Of a stretch of DNA of 64,000 bases, positions 36,193-44,110 are shown in pieces. Origin of the DNA: DATLXH01 sp035576005 (GTDB lineage Bacteria > Acidobacteriota > Thermoanaerobaculia > Gp7-AA8); the NCBI GenBank assembly GCA_035576005.1, contig DATLXH010000085.1:1-64000 (forward strand), given 5' to 3'. Positions within the stretch are counted from its first letter, which is position 1. Each line of letters begins with the position of its first letter. The notes under the pieces were generated by a model that saw only the letters and a list, made by a program, of their open reading frames with translations, ran no database searches and was not told the DNA's origin. The translations under genes and the position numbers were made by a program.

Positions 36193-37275
36193 CTAGAAGG
36201 AAATCTTCCTCTTCAAATCATGCGCAAAGCTGAACGCGACGCGTCGTTCGTGTTGAAGACGTCCAACAACGACACCGGGGGCGATGGTCACTTGCGAGGC
36301 GAAGAGCCTTATGCTTCGCTTTGTGAACGCTCTCGCTTCGACGAACCCCTTCCAGGCGGCGGGTGGAATGAGGACGTCGGCAGCGAACTGGTTCGCCTCG
36401 GCCTCCTCGTCGTTCTGTATCCCACCGTCCGCGTCGATGTAGACCTTCCTGCGGGCGTGTTTGAGCAGATGCGCAGCCTCGTGAAAGAAGGTGAACCAGA
36501 AGTGATCGTCGGACCCGTGGCGCACGCTGAGCTGGATGAGCGCCTTCGTGGGCGACAGCCAGCGGGCTGCTCCCGACAAATGCGTCCCCGGCAGTTCCTT
36601 CACGAAGACCAGTGCCACTCCCGCACTGGCGCACAACTGGACGAGTCGCGCCGCAAAGTCGTCCGGCATTTCGCCACATAGTCGGCGTGCTTTGGCGAGG
36701 ACCTGGCGAAACTTCGTTTCATCGAACGGAGCGCAGTGGATCTGATCTGCGTCGAGATGACCTTTGCGGAGCCATGCGCCCACGGCGATCGGATTGGCCT
36801 CGAAGGCGCTCGATTGCCGGAAACGGGCATCGTGCCGGCGGTTCTCCAGCGCATCGATCGAGGCGACGCCGAAGAACGACAACACCCGTTCGAGCTTCTT
36901 CGCCCTGGTCTTCTCAACAGGGATCCACTCGAGCTTCTCCATCGCCCGTGTCGGAACCTCGCGGATTCGCGCCGCGACTTTCTCGAGTTGCGCGTCGTGA
37001 ACCCGCCGCGCCAGAAACTCCCGATACTGCGCCTCGCGGTTGTTCCAGAACGAGGCCGGAGCACCGAAGACCCGCTCGAGCTGAATCGCTGTCTCGGGAG
37101 TGATCGCTGCCTTCCCTTTGACAATTTCGTTAATCGTCTTCAAAGGCCGGTCGGTGCGATTTGCCAGTTCCGCCTGCGACATCCCGCGCTCCTCCAGCAG
37201 ATCGAGGAGCGTGGCTCCCGGAGGGGAGACTGCATCAGGTTCATAGTCGTTTCGTCGCATATCTAGCCTTCTCAT
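36193..37275 (-). CDS. XRE antitoxin/repressor fused to ImmA/IrrE-type metallopeptidase
   Basis: 360 residues. An N-terminal helix-turn-helix of HigA type lies about 20-80 (MSQAELANRTDRPLKTINEIVKGK). After a helical linker there is an ImmA/IrrE zinc peptidase domain with FFHEAAHLLKH (HEXXH) near residue 265 and a downstream EAEANQFAADVLIP that supplies the third ligand. The start overlaps the stop of the upstream toxin gene by four bases. It should repress its own operon through the operator at 37620 and neutralise the toxin; the peptidase may relieve repression on a signal. The 270 bases after it, up to the DUF262 gene, are AT-rich and show nothing recognisable. Confidence 0.9.
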   Translation of the reverse strand: MRRLDMRRNDYEPDAVSPPGATLLDLLEERGMSQAELANRTDRPLKTINEIVKGKAAITPETAIQLERVFGAPASFWNNREAQYREFLARRVHDAQLEKVAARIREVPTRAMEKLEWIPVEKTRAKKLERVLSFFGVASIDALENRRHDARFRQSSAFEANPIAVGAWLRKGHLDADQIHCAPFDETKFRQVLAKARRLCGEMPDDFAARLVQLCASAGVALVFVKELPGTHLSGAARWLSPTKALIQLSVRHGSDDHFWFTFFHEAAHLLKHARRKVYIDADGGIQNDEEAEANQFAADVLIPPAAWKGFVEARAFTKRSIRLFASQVTIAPGVVVGRLQHERRVAFSFAHDLKRKISF

Positions 37276-37604
37276 TTACCGTGGTAATCAACGATCTCAG
37301 TAATCTCAACGGCCGTGACGCTCGACCAATCGAGCCCGCCCGCTGATCGCTCCGTACCGCCGACAGGCATCAGAACAAGCCGCTTCGGATGCTCGAGGTC
37401 GAGGGCAAACTCCCCTGCCCGCTCGCCTGTTAGTTCATGACAGCGTCCCGGTAGATGACGCATGTCTTCGAGGCTGATGGCGGCTCTCAAGTCATCCATC
37501 CGCTTCCGAAGCAGGGAGGCGCATCTGACTCCCAGGGCTCTGCGCGACGCCTTTGATACATTGCACAGCTCCTGGAGTTGCCGGTTGCGAAAGACAATGT
37601 CCAT
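37272..37604 (-). CDS. higB: HigB/RelE-superfamily toxin
   Basis: 110 residues: MDIVFRNRQLQELCNVSKASRRALG, a helical pair with LRKRMDDLRAA, then DMRHLPGRCHELTGERAGEFALDLEHPKRLVLMPV and VTAVEITEIVDYHGK. The order and the H.L.G.R.G.F...L..P.RL.F pattern are those of HigB mRNA interferases. It lies before its antitoxin, the typical higBA order, with an ATGA overlap. Confidence 0.85.
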   Translation of the reverse strand: MDIVFRNRQLQELCNVSKASRRALGVRCASLLRKRMDDLRAAISLEDMRHLPGRCHELTGERAGEFALDLEHPKRLVLMPVGGTERSAGGLDWSSVTAVEITEIVDYHGK

Positions 37605-37619
37605 GCCTCGTCATTTACG

Positions 37620-37658
37620 TTAACCTATCAGGTTAATACAAAATTTTTCAATGTCAAT
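37620..37658 (-). promoter_or_regulatory. higBA promoter and perfect palindromic operator
   Basis: A perfect inverted repeat TTAACC-TATCA-GGTTAA occupies 37620-37636, 16 bases before the higB ATG. Just upstream on the minus strand lies TTGACA, followed by a very AT-rich run with TATTAA overlapping the palindrome. A repressor bound here would block the promoter, as expected for autoregulation by the XRE protein encoded downstream. Confidence 0.7.
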
Positions 37659-37838
37659 CTCTACCGGTGAAGTGTGTAATGGGGCGGTCTCGTTTGGGTC
37701 CAGAACGTCCCGGTACGTTCCATCGAAGCAGATTTGACACGTCATGTTCTGTGACTCGGGGGTCATCTCCGCTTCCCATATTTTTCCGATGAAAGCCAGC
37801 GCTCTGGCGATCACCTCCGCGGGACTGGCAAGCTCCAT
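37620..37838 (-). CDS. possible small protein upstream of higBA, 72 residues
   Basis: A frame from ATG 37838 reads MELASPAEVIARALAFIGKI then a CQIC pair and an acidic C-terminus. It runs through the AT-rich higBA promoter and ends within the operator, which argues against a conserved gene. The upstream extension crosses a GC-rich hairpin. I know no family for it. It is listed because it is the only protein-like frame in this 575-base gap; it may be a relic. Confidence 0.25.
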   Translation of the reverse strand: MELASPAEVIARALAFIGKIWEAEMTPESQNMTCQICFDGTYRDVLDPNETAPLHTSPVEIDIEKFCINLIG

Positions 37839-37881
37839 CGCGAGACTGTTACGCCCCTCACCCTGCTGCGCTTCGCTTGCT

Positions 37882-37906
37882 TCCCTCTCCCCGCCGGGGA
37901 GAGGGA
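37882..37906. repeat. short GC-rich hairpin repeat, copy 1
   Basis: TCCCTCTCCCC and GGGGAGAGGGA form a perfect 11-base stem with a three-base loop. The same hairpin occurs at 43140 and a shorter variant at 59592, always between genes. It resembles a REP-type palindrome. Confidence 0.7.
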
Positions 37907-38179
37907 GACCGCAGCTCCGCTGCGCAGTTACGGACAAGAGTGTCGTCTTACACCGCCACGCCAACCATTGGGGCCCGGACTTCAGATTCCACCCTCGCCG
38001 ATAGGGATATCCGTCCAGGCACGTCGATTTGATGGTTGCGAACTTTGAAGGACTGGCCCTCTCGGTTCCCGGCGCTGGAGCCGGTACGAATAAGATCGTT
38101 CCTGAAACGCGTCTGACCCAGGTCTGCCCTGTCAGCGCATACAGACAGGAGTATCTGTCCTACATCGGTGCTCGGAAGC

Positions 38180-38683
38180 TCAGCCTGGTGAGTTGTGGTC
38201 ATCCTCCGCGATCCGCAATCTCAGGAACTGAACATCGGCTGCGTCGCTCGGTCTCACCGTCCGTTTGGTATCGATCAGCAGCTCCTTTGCGGCGACCGGA
38301 ACGGGAACACCTCCGATTGTGATCGTTTCGATACGCATCGAGGCTTCCTCGTATCGAATGCCGCACGCGGCCTGCATGAGATCAACCACGATCTCGTCGG
38401 CGATTCTGACCACCTGGTACTTTTCAATCTCATCATCAGCAATCAGAGCGATGGCATTGTCGGGGAGTGTGGCCATGGCCCGCTTGAGCCGTCGTACATT
38501 ATCGACGGACGTGTCGACGAGCAGATCAATGTCTTTGGTCGCCCGCACAAAGCCGTGCAGGATGACGGCGAAACCGCCGATGAGAATGTAGCGGACGCTC
38601 TCTCGATTCAGCGCTTCGCAGAGCGAAACGAGGTCTTCGAGCTCAGGCGCGCGTGAGTAGCCGCGATCGTCCTGATCATCCAC
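38180..38683 (-). CDS. nucleotidyltransferase (AbiEii/MNT-like)
   Basis: 167 residues with the polymerase-beta-type start YILIGGFAVILHGFVRATKDIDLLVD, where GG and D-I-D bind nucleotide and metal, and a later acid in VVDLM. The C-terminal half (VAAKELLIDTKRTVRPSDAADVQFL) is typical of DUF6036/AbiEii-like proteins. Such enzymes often serve as toxins or antitoxins that add nucleotides to RNA or protein. It overlaps the small gene before it by 76 bases. A relic of its sequence lies at 21919. Confidence 0.85.
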   Translation of the reverse strand: MDDQDDRGYSRAPELEDLVSLCEALNRESVRYILIGGFAVILHGFVRATKDIDLLVDTSVDNVRRLKRAMATLPDNAIALIADDEIEKYQVVRIADEIVVDLMQAACGIRYEEASMRIETITIGGVPVPVAAKELLIDTKRTVRPSDAADVQFLRLRIAEDDHNSPG

Positions 38684-38826
38684 TCGTCTGCCTCCTGGTG
38701 GTCATGAAAGCGGTAGACACCACGGGGAATCAGTCCTGGTCCGCGCAGACGATTCATGGTCCGCTGCATGATGGCAGCGTCGCCGATCGAATCTTCCCCC
38801 TCGGGTCGTCGCGAAACACGTTTCAC
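38608..38826 (-). CDS. small protein paired with the nucleotidyltransferase
   Basis: 72 residues, GTG start: EDSIGDAAIMQRTMNRLRGPG, IPRGVYRFHDHQEADEWMIRTIAATHARL. I recognise the GVYRF..HEEA..W pattern from short proteins found directly before nucleotidyltransferase genes in many bacteria. It probably forms a two-gene toxin-antitoxin-like unit with the following gene. Function of the small protein is not known to me. Confidence 0.65.
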   Translation of the reverse strand: MKRVSRRPEGEDSIGDAAIMQRTMNRLRGPGLIPRGVYRFHDHQEADEWMIRTIAATHARLSSKTSFRSAKR

Positions 38827-38894
38827 AAAACGATCCTAGCACGCTTGCTGACAGGTCTATCCGGACGCGTTGCCTTTCAAGTTCTGGAGGGCCT

Positions 38895-38923
38895 GGCCAC
38901 CGGCAGCTTCGCTGCCGGTGGCC
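38895..38923. terminator. strong hairpin after the phosphoesterase/FIMAH frame, no U-tract
   Basis: GGCCACCGGCAGC, TTC, GCTGCCGGTGGCC: a perfect 13-base stem with a three-base loop, 12 bases after the stop of the minus-strand frame ending at 38936. No run of T follows on either strand, so it may stabilise the mRNA end or be a REP-type palindrome rather than an intrinsic terminator. Confidence 0.5.
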
Positions 38924-38935
38924 TTGACTCAGATC

Positions 38936-39535
38936 CTATTGTCCCTTCTCCAGGAATTCCGCGTTCGCGATCAGACGATTGGCCCAGAGCTCGGAGATCT
39001 TCTTCCCACGCTGCGCACGTACGTGATTCATGAACGCCTTCAGGGATTCTTTCTTCGCTTCCTCCGGCTTCGAAAGTTGCGCTGAGAGCGACTCGTAGGT
39101 TCCGTCCTTTTCGATTGCCCCTTCCGCGTAAGCCCGGTCCAGTAGCCGTCGCAGACCTGCCAGCGTCGCTTCGATTTTAACTGTGTCCGACTGGGTTCGA
39201 TCGCCCGTTTCTGCACGGAGCCAGCCGTACATGCTGGTGTCCCACGCGAACGAGCTCGACGCCATATCCGCGATGAGAATGCGGGTGCTTCCGAAATCAT
39301 GAGCGGCAATCGTCGGGCCGAAAGTTCGCCAGAATCGATCCCTCGAAAGCGATCCGCTGATCTCATGGTTGCCGGCGGCGACGAATGTTGGAATGGAAGT
39401 GCTGGCTAGTGCGGCAGAGGCTCGATCGTAGTTGAGCTGCTGATCGTTCTCGACTATGTCACCACCGAAAATCAGAAGATTCGAACGATTCGTTTTCTCC
39501 CGGGAGAGGTGCTCGGCGAAACGATGAAACTCCAC
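38936..39535 (-). pseudogene. out-of-frame metallophosphoesterase fragment with FIMAH-like C-terminus
   Basis: This frame overlaps the end of the glycosidase gene (39472-39535) and continues its domain series out of frame. It contains LLIFGGDIVEN and FVAAGNHE, two metal-site motifs of calcineurin-like phosphoesterases, but lacks the first D-x-H motif and the final GHxH motif. The last ~75 residues (GAIEKDGTYESLSAQL...AFMNHVRAQRGKKIS..WANRLIANAEFL) resemble a FIMAH domain. The esterase has therefore lost both ends and is likely inactive: a deletion combined with a frameshift in what was once one long secreted protein. Confidence 0.7.
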
Positions 39536-42066
39536 TGTCCGAATGGCAGCGCGGGATTACCGGCAACGTCCTCCGCCTCCAGCTTTGCCTCGTGGGTTCC
39601 GTCAGCAAGAGGAGTCGATGGAACGAACCGTACGATTCCGGTCAGTGGATCGAACGTGGCAGGAACCTGCGCGCCGTCGACTGTCAATCGCACCGATTCT
39701 GCAGCGACACCGCTTCCGTTCACCGGATCCCTGACCGTACCTCCGATGGCGGGAGTGGCCGTGTAAACACGATTTCCGGGCGCGGGATACACGTTACTCA
39801 CTTCCGGGCCGGTGAGATCCTCGGAAGAGTCGCTGTAGACGGCACGCAGGTCGTCGAAGAAGACGGAGGAAACGTCATCGCATAGATCGCTCGTCTCAGT
39901 GACATAGAGACGCTCCCACTTCAGAGGGAGCACAGCTGTTGCGGGGATTGCAGCCTCGACGTACTTCCATCCGATCCAGTTGATTCCCTCGGTGCGTTTC
40001 TTACAGTCGGCGGCCGCGGTCACTGGTGATGGAACCTTCGTGAAATCGATTGTCTTCTGGGTGTTGGTCGCGCCTTCGCGATAGTTCCCACGGAGCCAAT
40101 GCCGGCCTCCGTCTCCGTACACCCAGACGCCGATCCCTAGCGGCCGGTCCGAGATTGCGACCGTTGGATTGTGGGCCGCATAGGCGGCGGAAGTTCCCGG
40201 CGTCTGACCGGTGAAGTTATAGCTGAGCCATCCCGATCTCGTACCTTTCCGCACGGGATTCGGGCGCATCGCAAAAGTGAGGGTCGATGTCGCCCGCGCC
40301 GCGATCGCTTGCATGTCGCTGATGTCCTCGAAATCTTCGATGATGATGGGAGGACGGCCCACATCAACATTGGCGACGGCGCTTGCTCCATCGGCTGTCG
40401 CGCGCACGGTCCCGCTGCCGGAGCTCGATGCCGAAAGCACACCGTCGCTACTGACGCTGCCGATCGACCCGATGGCGAGCCACGCAGCTGCGGCATTGTC
40501 GACGATGACGGCTGCGCCTGAGGCAGATCTCCCGGCCAGAGAGAAACGCAGCGTCCCGTTCGGAGGTGCGATGGCGGGGCTCGGGCTGATCTCGAGCGAC
40601 TGCAGCGTGTCGACCACCGAGACCCGCGTACTTCCATTCATCGAAGTAACGGTTGCGATTACGTTCGACGAACCAGTACCACCGGTCGTGAGTCGTCCGC
40701 CGGGGCCGATCGATCCGACCGAACTGTTCGATAGACTCCACGACACTGATGCCGGATCCAGAGAGACGCGGTTGAACGCGGCGTCCTGTCCTTTCGCAGT
40801 AAATTGCAAGGCACTTCCGCGGAAGAGCGTTGGATCCGGAGGAACGACGGTGACGCGGGCGAGGGGACCTGTGGGAGCGGAACTGAAGACGAGAATGGAG
40901 TTACTGACGGAGCGCTCGAACCCGTCGGAGCCGCGATTCACCTGCGCCACACCGTCCTCGCCTGGTTGCCGCACCGCCATCGTGGTTGAGCCGCCGCCGT
41001 CGAGATTCACGGCCGTAACGGCCCCACGACTCAGCATCAGTTCCGCCAGCTCGTCGAGTCTCACGCCAACGCTGTAGCCCGCCTGGCGGCCGTCGACCGT
41101 GGCCAGGATGACGTCGCCACTGGCGGTCAGACCGATCGCGCTTCGCGGATGAGTGACATCGGCGAATCCGGCATCCGGTACGGGACTGATCGCACCGTCC
41201 CTTACGATCCAATGCCCACCGCCAGCGGCGTGCCTGACCGATTCCCAACCAGCGGTGATCGAGGTAACCAGGGTGACCACGTCTCCTGCGCCGAAGGCCG
41301 ACAGGAACGTCGAGGCTGTCCCCGAACCGGAGAGAACGACATTCGAAGCACCGATCGGCGTATCACCGCCCGCGCGAACGCTCACGACCGTTCCCGTAAG
41401 CGGCTTTCCTGCTGCGAGCGGGAGAGCGACTCCGCTGAGAACGACTTCGGTGCCAGTGGCGTCCGTTCCGGTCGACGCTGCGAAGCGTGAGGTATAGATG
41501 ACCAGGTCGCCGCTGTTGCGCGACTGGTTCACTTTGCGAGCGGTCCTCGTCGACCCGTCAGGCCGAGTGATCAACGTGTTCACGTCCACACTGGCGAGCA
41601 TCACTTCGCGCGTGGGCTTCACGCCGAAGGTCGGCCGCGCCTCCGCGCCATCACTCATCAATTCGCCGTCCTGAATGTGTAGCCCGCTCGGCGCTTCTTT
41701 CGGTCCCCAGAAGTCCGCATTGATTCCCGCCACCGCGCGGTGACCCTCGCGATTCTTCCGGTTCGCCTGAGCCGTAGTCTGCTCGAGTCCCGCCACACGA
41801 TCGTTCGAGATACAGGCTTCAAACGAGATGAGCGCGTCATGAGCATCGACTTCGACGAGATGAACCGCCTGCCTGCCGGCGGTCGTCGTCACGATCGTTC
41901 CGCGATCATGCGAGACGCCAGGTCCGATCACGACTCGGGCATCGGACACATACGGCGTGGAGACCGAAGCGTTGAGAGGAGAAAAAAGTGTGAGGAAGGA
42001 AAGAGCGATCACGCCACGAGCAACGGCAGAGCGATTGATCAGACCGCGGGAGGACGTCCGGCGCAT
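39472..42066 (-). CDS. secreted phosphodiester glycosidase (NAGPA domain) with Ig-like domains
   Basis: 864 residues. ATG 42066 follows AAGGAG at five bases; a signal peptide spans about 15-33. A NAGPA-type phosphodiester glycosidase domain runs to about residue 395, with AGINADFWGP, HPRSAIGLT and NLDGGGSTTMAV as its hallmarks. Two or three bacterial Ig-like (Big) domains follow, then a carbohydrate-binding-like segment with EDFEDI (about 570-745) and another Ig-like domain. The protein ends with PSTSPGRKRIVRIF just where the homologous protein would enter a phosphoesterase domain, now out of frame. It probably cleaves sugar-phosphate linkages in extracellular polymers. Confidence 0.85.
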   Translation of the reverse strand: MRRTSSRGLINRSAVARGVIALSFLTLFSPLNASVSTPYVSDARVVIGPGVSHDRGTIVTTTAGRQAVHLVEVDAHDALISFEACISNDRVAGLEQTTAQANRKNREGHRAVAGINADFWGPKEAPSGLHIQDGELMSDGAEARPTFGVKPTREVMLASVDVNTLITRPDGSTRTARKVNQSRNSGDLVIYTSRFAASTGTDATGTEVVLSGVALPLAAGKPLTGTVVSVRAGGDTPIGASNVVLSGSGTASTFLSAFGAGDVVTLVTSITAGWESVRHAAGGGHWIVRDGAISPVPDAGFADVTHPRSAIGLTASGDVILATVDGRQAGYSVGVRLDELAELMLSRGAVTAVNLDGGGSTTMAVRQPGEDGVAQVNRGSDGFERSVSNSILVFSSAPTGPLARVTVVPPDPTLFRGSALQFTAKGQDAAFNRVSLDPASVSWSLSNSSVGSIGPGGRLTTGGTGSSNVIATVTSMNGSTRVSVVDTLQSLEISPSPAIAPPNGTLRFSLAGRSASGAAVIVDNAAAAWLAIGSIGSVSSDGVLSASSSGSGTVRATADGASAVANVDVGRPPIIIEDFEDISDMQAIAARATSTLTFAMRPNPVRKGTRSGWLSYNFTGQTPGTSAAYAAHNPTVAISDRPLGIGVWVYGDGGRHWLRGNYREGATNTQKTIDFTKVPSPVTAAADCKKRTEGINWIGWKYVEAAIPATAVLPLKWERLYVTETSDLCDDVSSVFFDDLRAVYSDSSEDLTGPEVSNVYPAPGNRVYTATPAIGGTVRDPVNGSGVAAESVRLTVDGAQVPATFDPLTGIVRFVPSTPLADGTHEAKLEAEDVAGNPALPFGQWSFIVSPSTSPGRKRIVRIF

Positions 42067-42381
42067 ATCGACTCCTTATGGTTTCGTTTTCGCCGCATTG
42101 TACGACGTAAGCCAGAAGCCTGGCTGTCCGAGGGTCTACTCTCCTTTCGCTGTCGGGTGACCCCGAGATCCAGAAAGGGCGAGTATCGCCCTCGAGCGCG
42201 ACAAGGAACCATTGCACTCGCGGAAGACGCGTTGCAGCTGGTTGGGAAATGCCGCCCGAAACACGAAGGACCGTGCAGTGGTCAAACGTGCAGTGGGGTG
42301 CAAGGGCACGCCCGGGAACTATCTTAGCTGCTAGCCACTACGTTCTACGAGCGGGCCTGCTACGTCCCCCGCCTGCCTGGT
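42067..42381. other. intergenic gap, nothing recognised
   Basis: 315 bases between the glycosidase gene start and the vapC stop. It should contain the glycosidase promoter. I see no clear -35/-10 pair, repeat or RNA gene; a CCCGCCTGCC-type stretch near 42370 has no match elsewhere in the window. Confidence 0.3.
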
Positions 42382-42777
42382 TCACCAGATGCTCTGCACC
42401 TGGCGAAACGAACGAATGCGCTCGTCTTTCGTGACGATCTGCGCGCGGTGGATGACTGCCGAAGCGACGATCAGCCGATCTGCTGGATCGCTGTGGTTCC
42501 ACTTCAGTTGGGAGCATGCCACCGCGATATCAGGATCCAGAGGTATGAGCATGGCCTGGGATGTGGAGAGGGATTGTTTGAGCCAGAGAAGCACGTCGCG
42601 GTCGAAGCTGAGTCGTTTTCGGGCAACGAGCGTGGCGATCTCCCAGCAGCTGATTGCACAGAGGCCGATCTCGGAGGACGTTCCCAGGGCGGCGCGCGCA
42701 CGTGCAGACAGTTTTTTCGGGCTGGCATGCCACCACACCCAGGCATGAGTGTCTGCAATGATCACTCGGCCATCCAC
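42382..42777 (-). CDS. vapC: PIN-domain toxin of a VapC-type module
   Basis: 131 residues. The acidic RNase site is complete: D in IIADTHAWVWW, E in CWEIATL, D in NHSDPADRLIVAS and D in TKDERI. It belongs to the VapC-like subgroup with the DTHAWVWW start. It overlaps the antitoxin gene by 16 bases and should cut RNA, probably tRNA, when released. Part of its sequence recurs as a relic at 21958. Confidence 0.93.
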   Translation of the reverse strand: MDGRVIIADTHAWVWWHASPKKLSARARAALGTSSEIGLCAISCWEIATLVARKRLSFDRDVLLWLKQSLSTSQAMLIPLDPDIAVACSQLKWNHSDPADRLIVASAVIHRAQIVTKDERIRSFRQVQSIW

Positions 42778-42986
42778 GGCTCGCCGAGCGGGCTGACGAT
42801 ATCGGTCTCGTGAGTGATGCTGCCCGCAAGCGACTCAGGTTCCGCCAGGGGGGCCACACGAGCCACTGCCACGCCTCTTTTTGTCACGACAATCTCCTGA
42901 CCGCTGGCCGCGACTTCATCGAGGAGTGCAAGACAACGGGCTTTGAATTCACCGGCTGGAATCTCACGCGGTTTGATCATGGTCAC
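42762..42986 (-). CDS. Phd/YefM-type antitoxin
   Basis: 74 residues: REIPAGEFKARCLALLDEVAASGQEIVVTKRGVAVARVAPL, the Phd fold that binds DNA as a dimer, then an acidic tail that wraps the toxin. It is the antitoxin for the PIN protein encoded directly after it. Confidence 0.92.
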   Translation of the reverse strand: MTMIKPREIPAGEFKARCLALLDEVAASGQEIVVTKRGVAVARVAPLAEPESLAGSITHETDIVSPLGEPWMAE

Positions 42987-43139
42987 AGCCTATGGTCATA
43001 AGATACCGGAGTCAAGACGCCGTCTCACGGGCCGCGCCGATCCTAAAATCAAAGGAAGTTCCTCTGGGACCCGGGGTCCGGGCCACACGATCAGTTTTCG
43101 TGTCTTTCGCGGCCCCTCTTTCGGTCGCTGACGCAACCA

Positions 43140-43162
43140 CCCTCTCCCCGCCGGGGAGAGGG
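43140..43162. repeat. short GC-rich hairpin repeat, copy 2
   Basis: CCCTCTCCCC, GCC, GGGGAGAGGG: the same hairpin as at 37882, between the first VapBC-type module and the second one's toxin end. Confidence 0.7.
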
Positions 43163-43208
43163 ACCCGCCCCTTCGGGGCCCGCCGCACGACGCTCCTGAA
43201 TGAGAAAC

Positions 43209-43642
43209 CTACGCGAGAGGCCCCTCGGGAACGAGAAGGAAGCCCTCGCGTCGCGCGGCATCCCTGAGCCGGTCGTCGAGCGAGACCACGGATACGGAGC
43301 TCGGATCCTGGTCAGCCAATACCAACGCTGCAGCGAGTTGAAGTGCGTCGGCCGCGCGAAGGGGATGAACCCGGAGCAACCTCCTTGCGGTATCGCGAAC
43401 CAGTGAGCCCGGGGTCACTTCGCTCCAGTCCTCGCGCATCGCTGAAAGGCGGGCAAACGAGGAGGCGATGATCGCCGGATCGCGCCTTCCCGCTCCAGAC
43501 GAGCAATCGTCGAGATGCACTCGATCTCCGTTCCCCACCAGACGTGGACCTGGCGATCGCCCGCGAGAATTGTACGCACGATGGGTGTCATCCGTTCACC
43601 CAGCAACAGCGGCACGATCGCTGAGCTGTCCCAGAAATTCAA
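43209..43642 (-). pseudogene. PIN-domain VapC toxin, frameshifted near 43480
   Basis: The gene starts with FWDSSAIVPLLLGE (first aspartate) and EIECISTIARLEREGA (glutamate), then changes frame. The rest (SSFARLSAMREDW..., HPLRAADALQLAAAL, VSLDDRLRDAA) is intact in another frame down to the stop at 43209. Only both frames together give a complete VapC-type toxin. The shift lies within GAAGGCGCGATCCGGCG, where no homopolymer is present, so it is a disabling mutation or an assembly error. Its antitoxin gene remains intact. Confidence 0.85.
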
Positions 43643-43935
43643 CGTCCTTCTCTCCTCTCAGTGAGCAGGAGATCGAGTGCGCTAACGCTTTCGGGAAGCC
43701 GCGGCGGCTCCGTCTCCAGCAGATCCTTTCGCACCTTCCCATTGCCGCGGCGCAATAGTCCACGGCGCTCGAGGTCCGCAAGCCGCTTGTCCACCCCTCG
43801 GCTCTCAACCCCAACGGGCTCGAGCCGCGCCACTGGCTTGCCTCGATCGAGGATGAGATAGACCTCACCCTCCCTGACCTGCTGAAGAATGGCGCTGAGA
43901 TTGTTCTTCGCTTCAGTCACACTAGCCTTCTTCAT
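43639..43935 (-). CDS. Phd/VapB-type antitoxin
   Basis: 98 residues from ATG 43935 (longer frame rejected): KKASVTEAKNNLSAILQQVREG, then YLILDRGKPVARLEPVG and a C-terminal half with RRGLLRRGNGKV. This is the Phd fold with an extended tail, paired with the PIN gene that overlaps its stop. The toxin is frameshifted, so the antitoxin is now without an active partner at this locus. Confidence 0.9.
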   Translation of the reverse strand: MKKASVTEAKNNLSAILQQVREGEVYLILDRGKPVARLEPVGVESRGVDKRLADLERRGLLRRGNGKVRKDLLETEPPRLPESVSALDLLLTERREGR

Positions 43936-43960
43936 CTGGCTAGTATAGCTTAATTGAACT
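43917..43960 (-). promoter_or_regulatory. antitoxin promoter with operator over the start codon, probably leaderless
   Basis: A perfect inverted repeat ACTAGCC (43921-43927) and GGCTAGT (43938-43944) spans the ATG at 43933-43935. On the minus strand TATACT ends only six bases before the ATG, so transcription would start at or next to the ATG and the mRNA would be leaderless. A bound antitoxin dimer would cover both. Confidence 0.55.
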
Positions 43961-44110
43961 CTCGAAGCCGCGTCCGGACTCGGGAAAGACGGGATGTCGT
44001 CACAAATTCGACGGCGGTGGCGAGTAACCTCGGGGTCAGCCTCCCGCCCCCTACTGAAGCAGATTACGCAGTCGACCCCGTGAACCACTGCCGCGTCCGC
44101 GGTACCCGAG

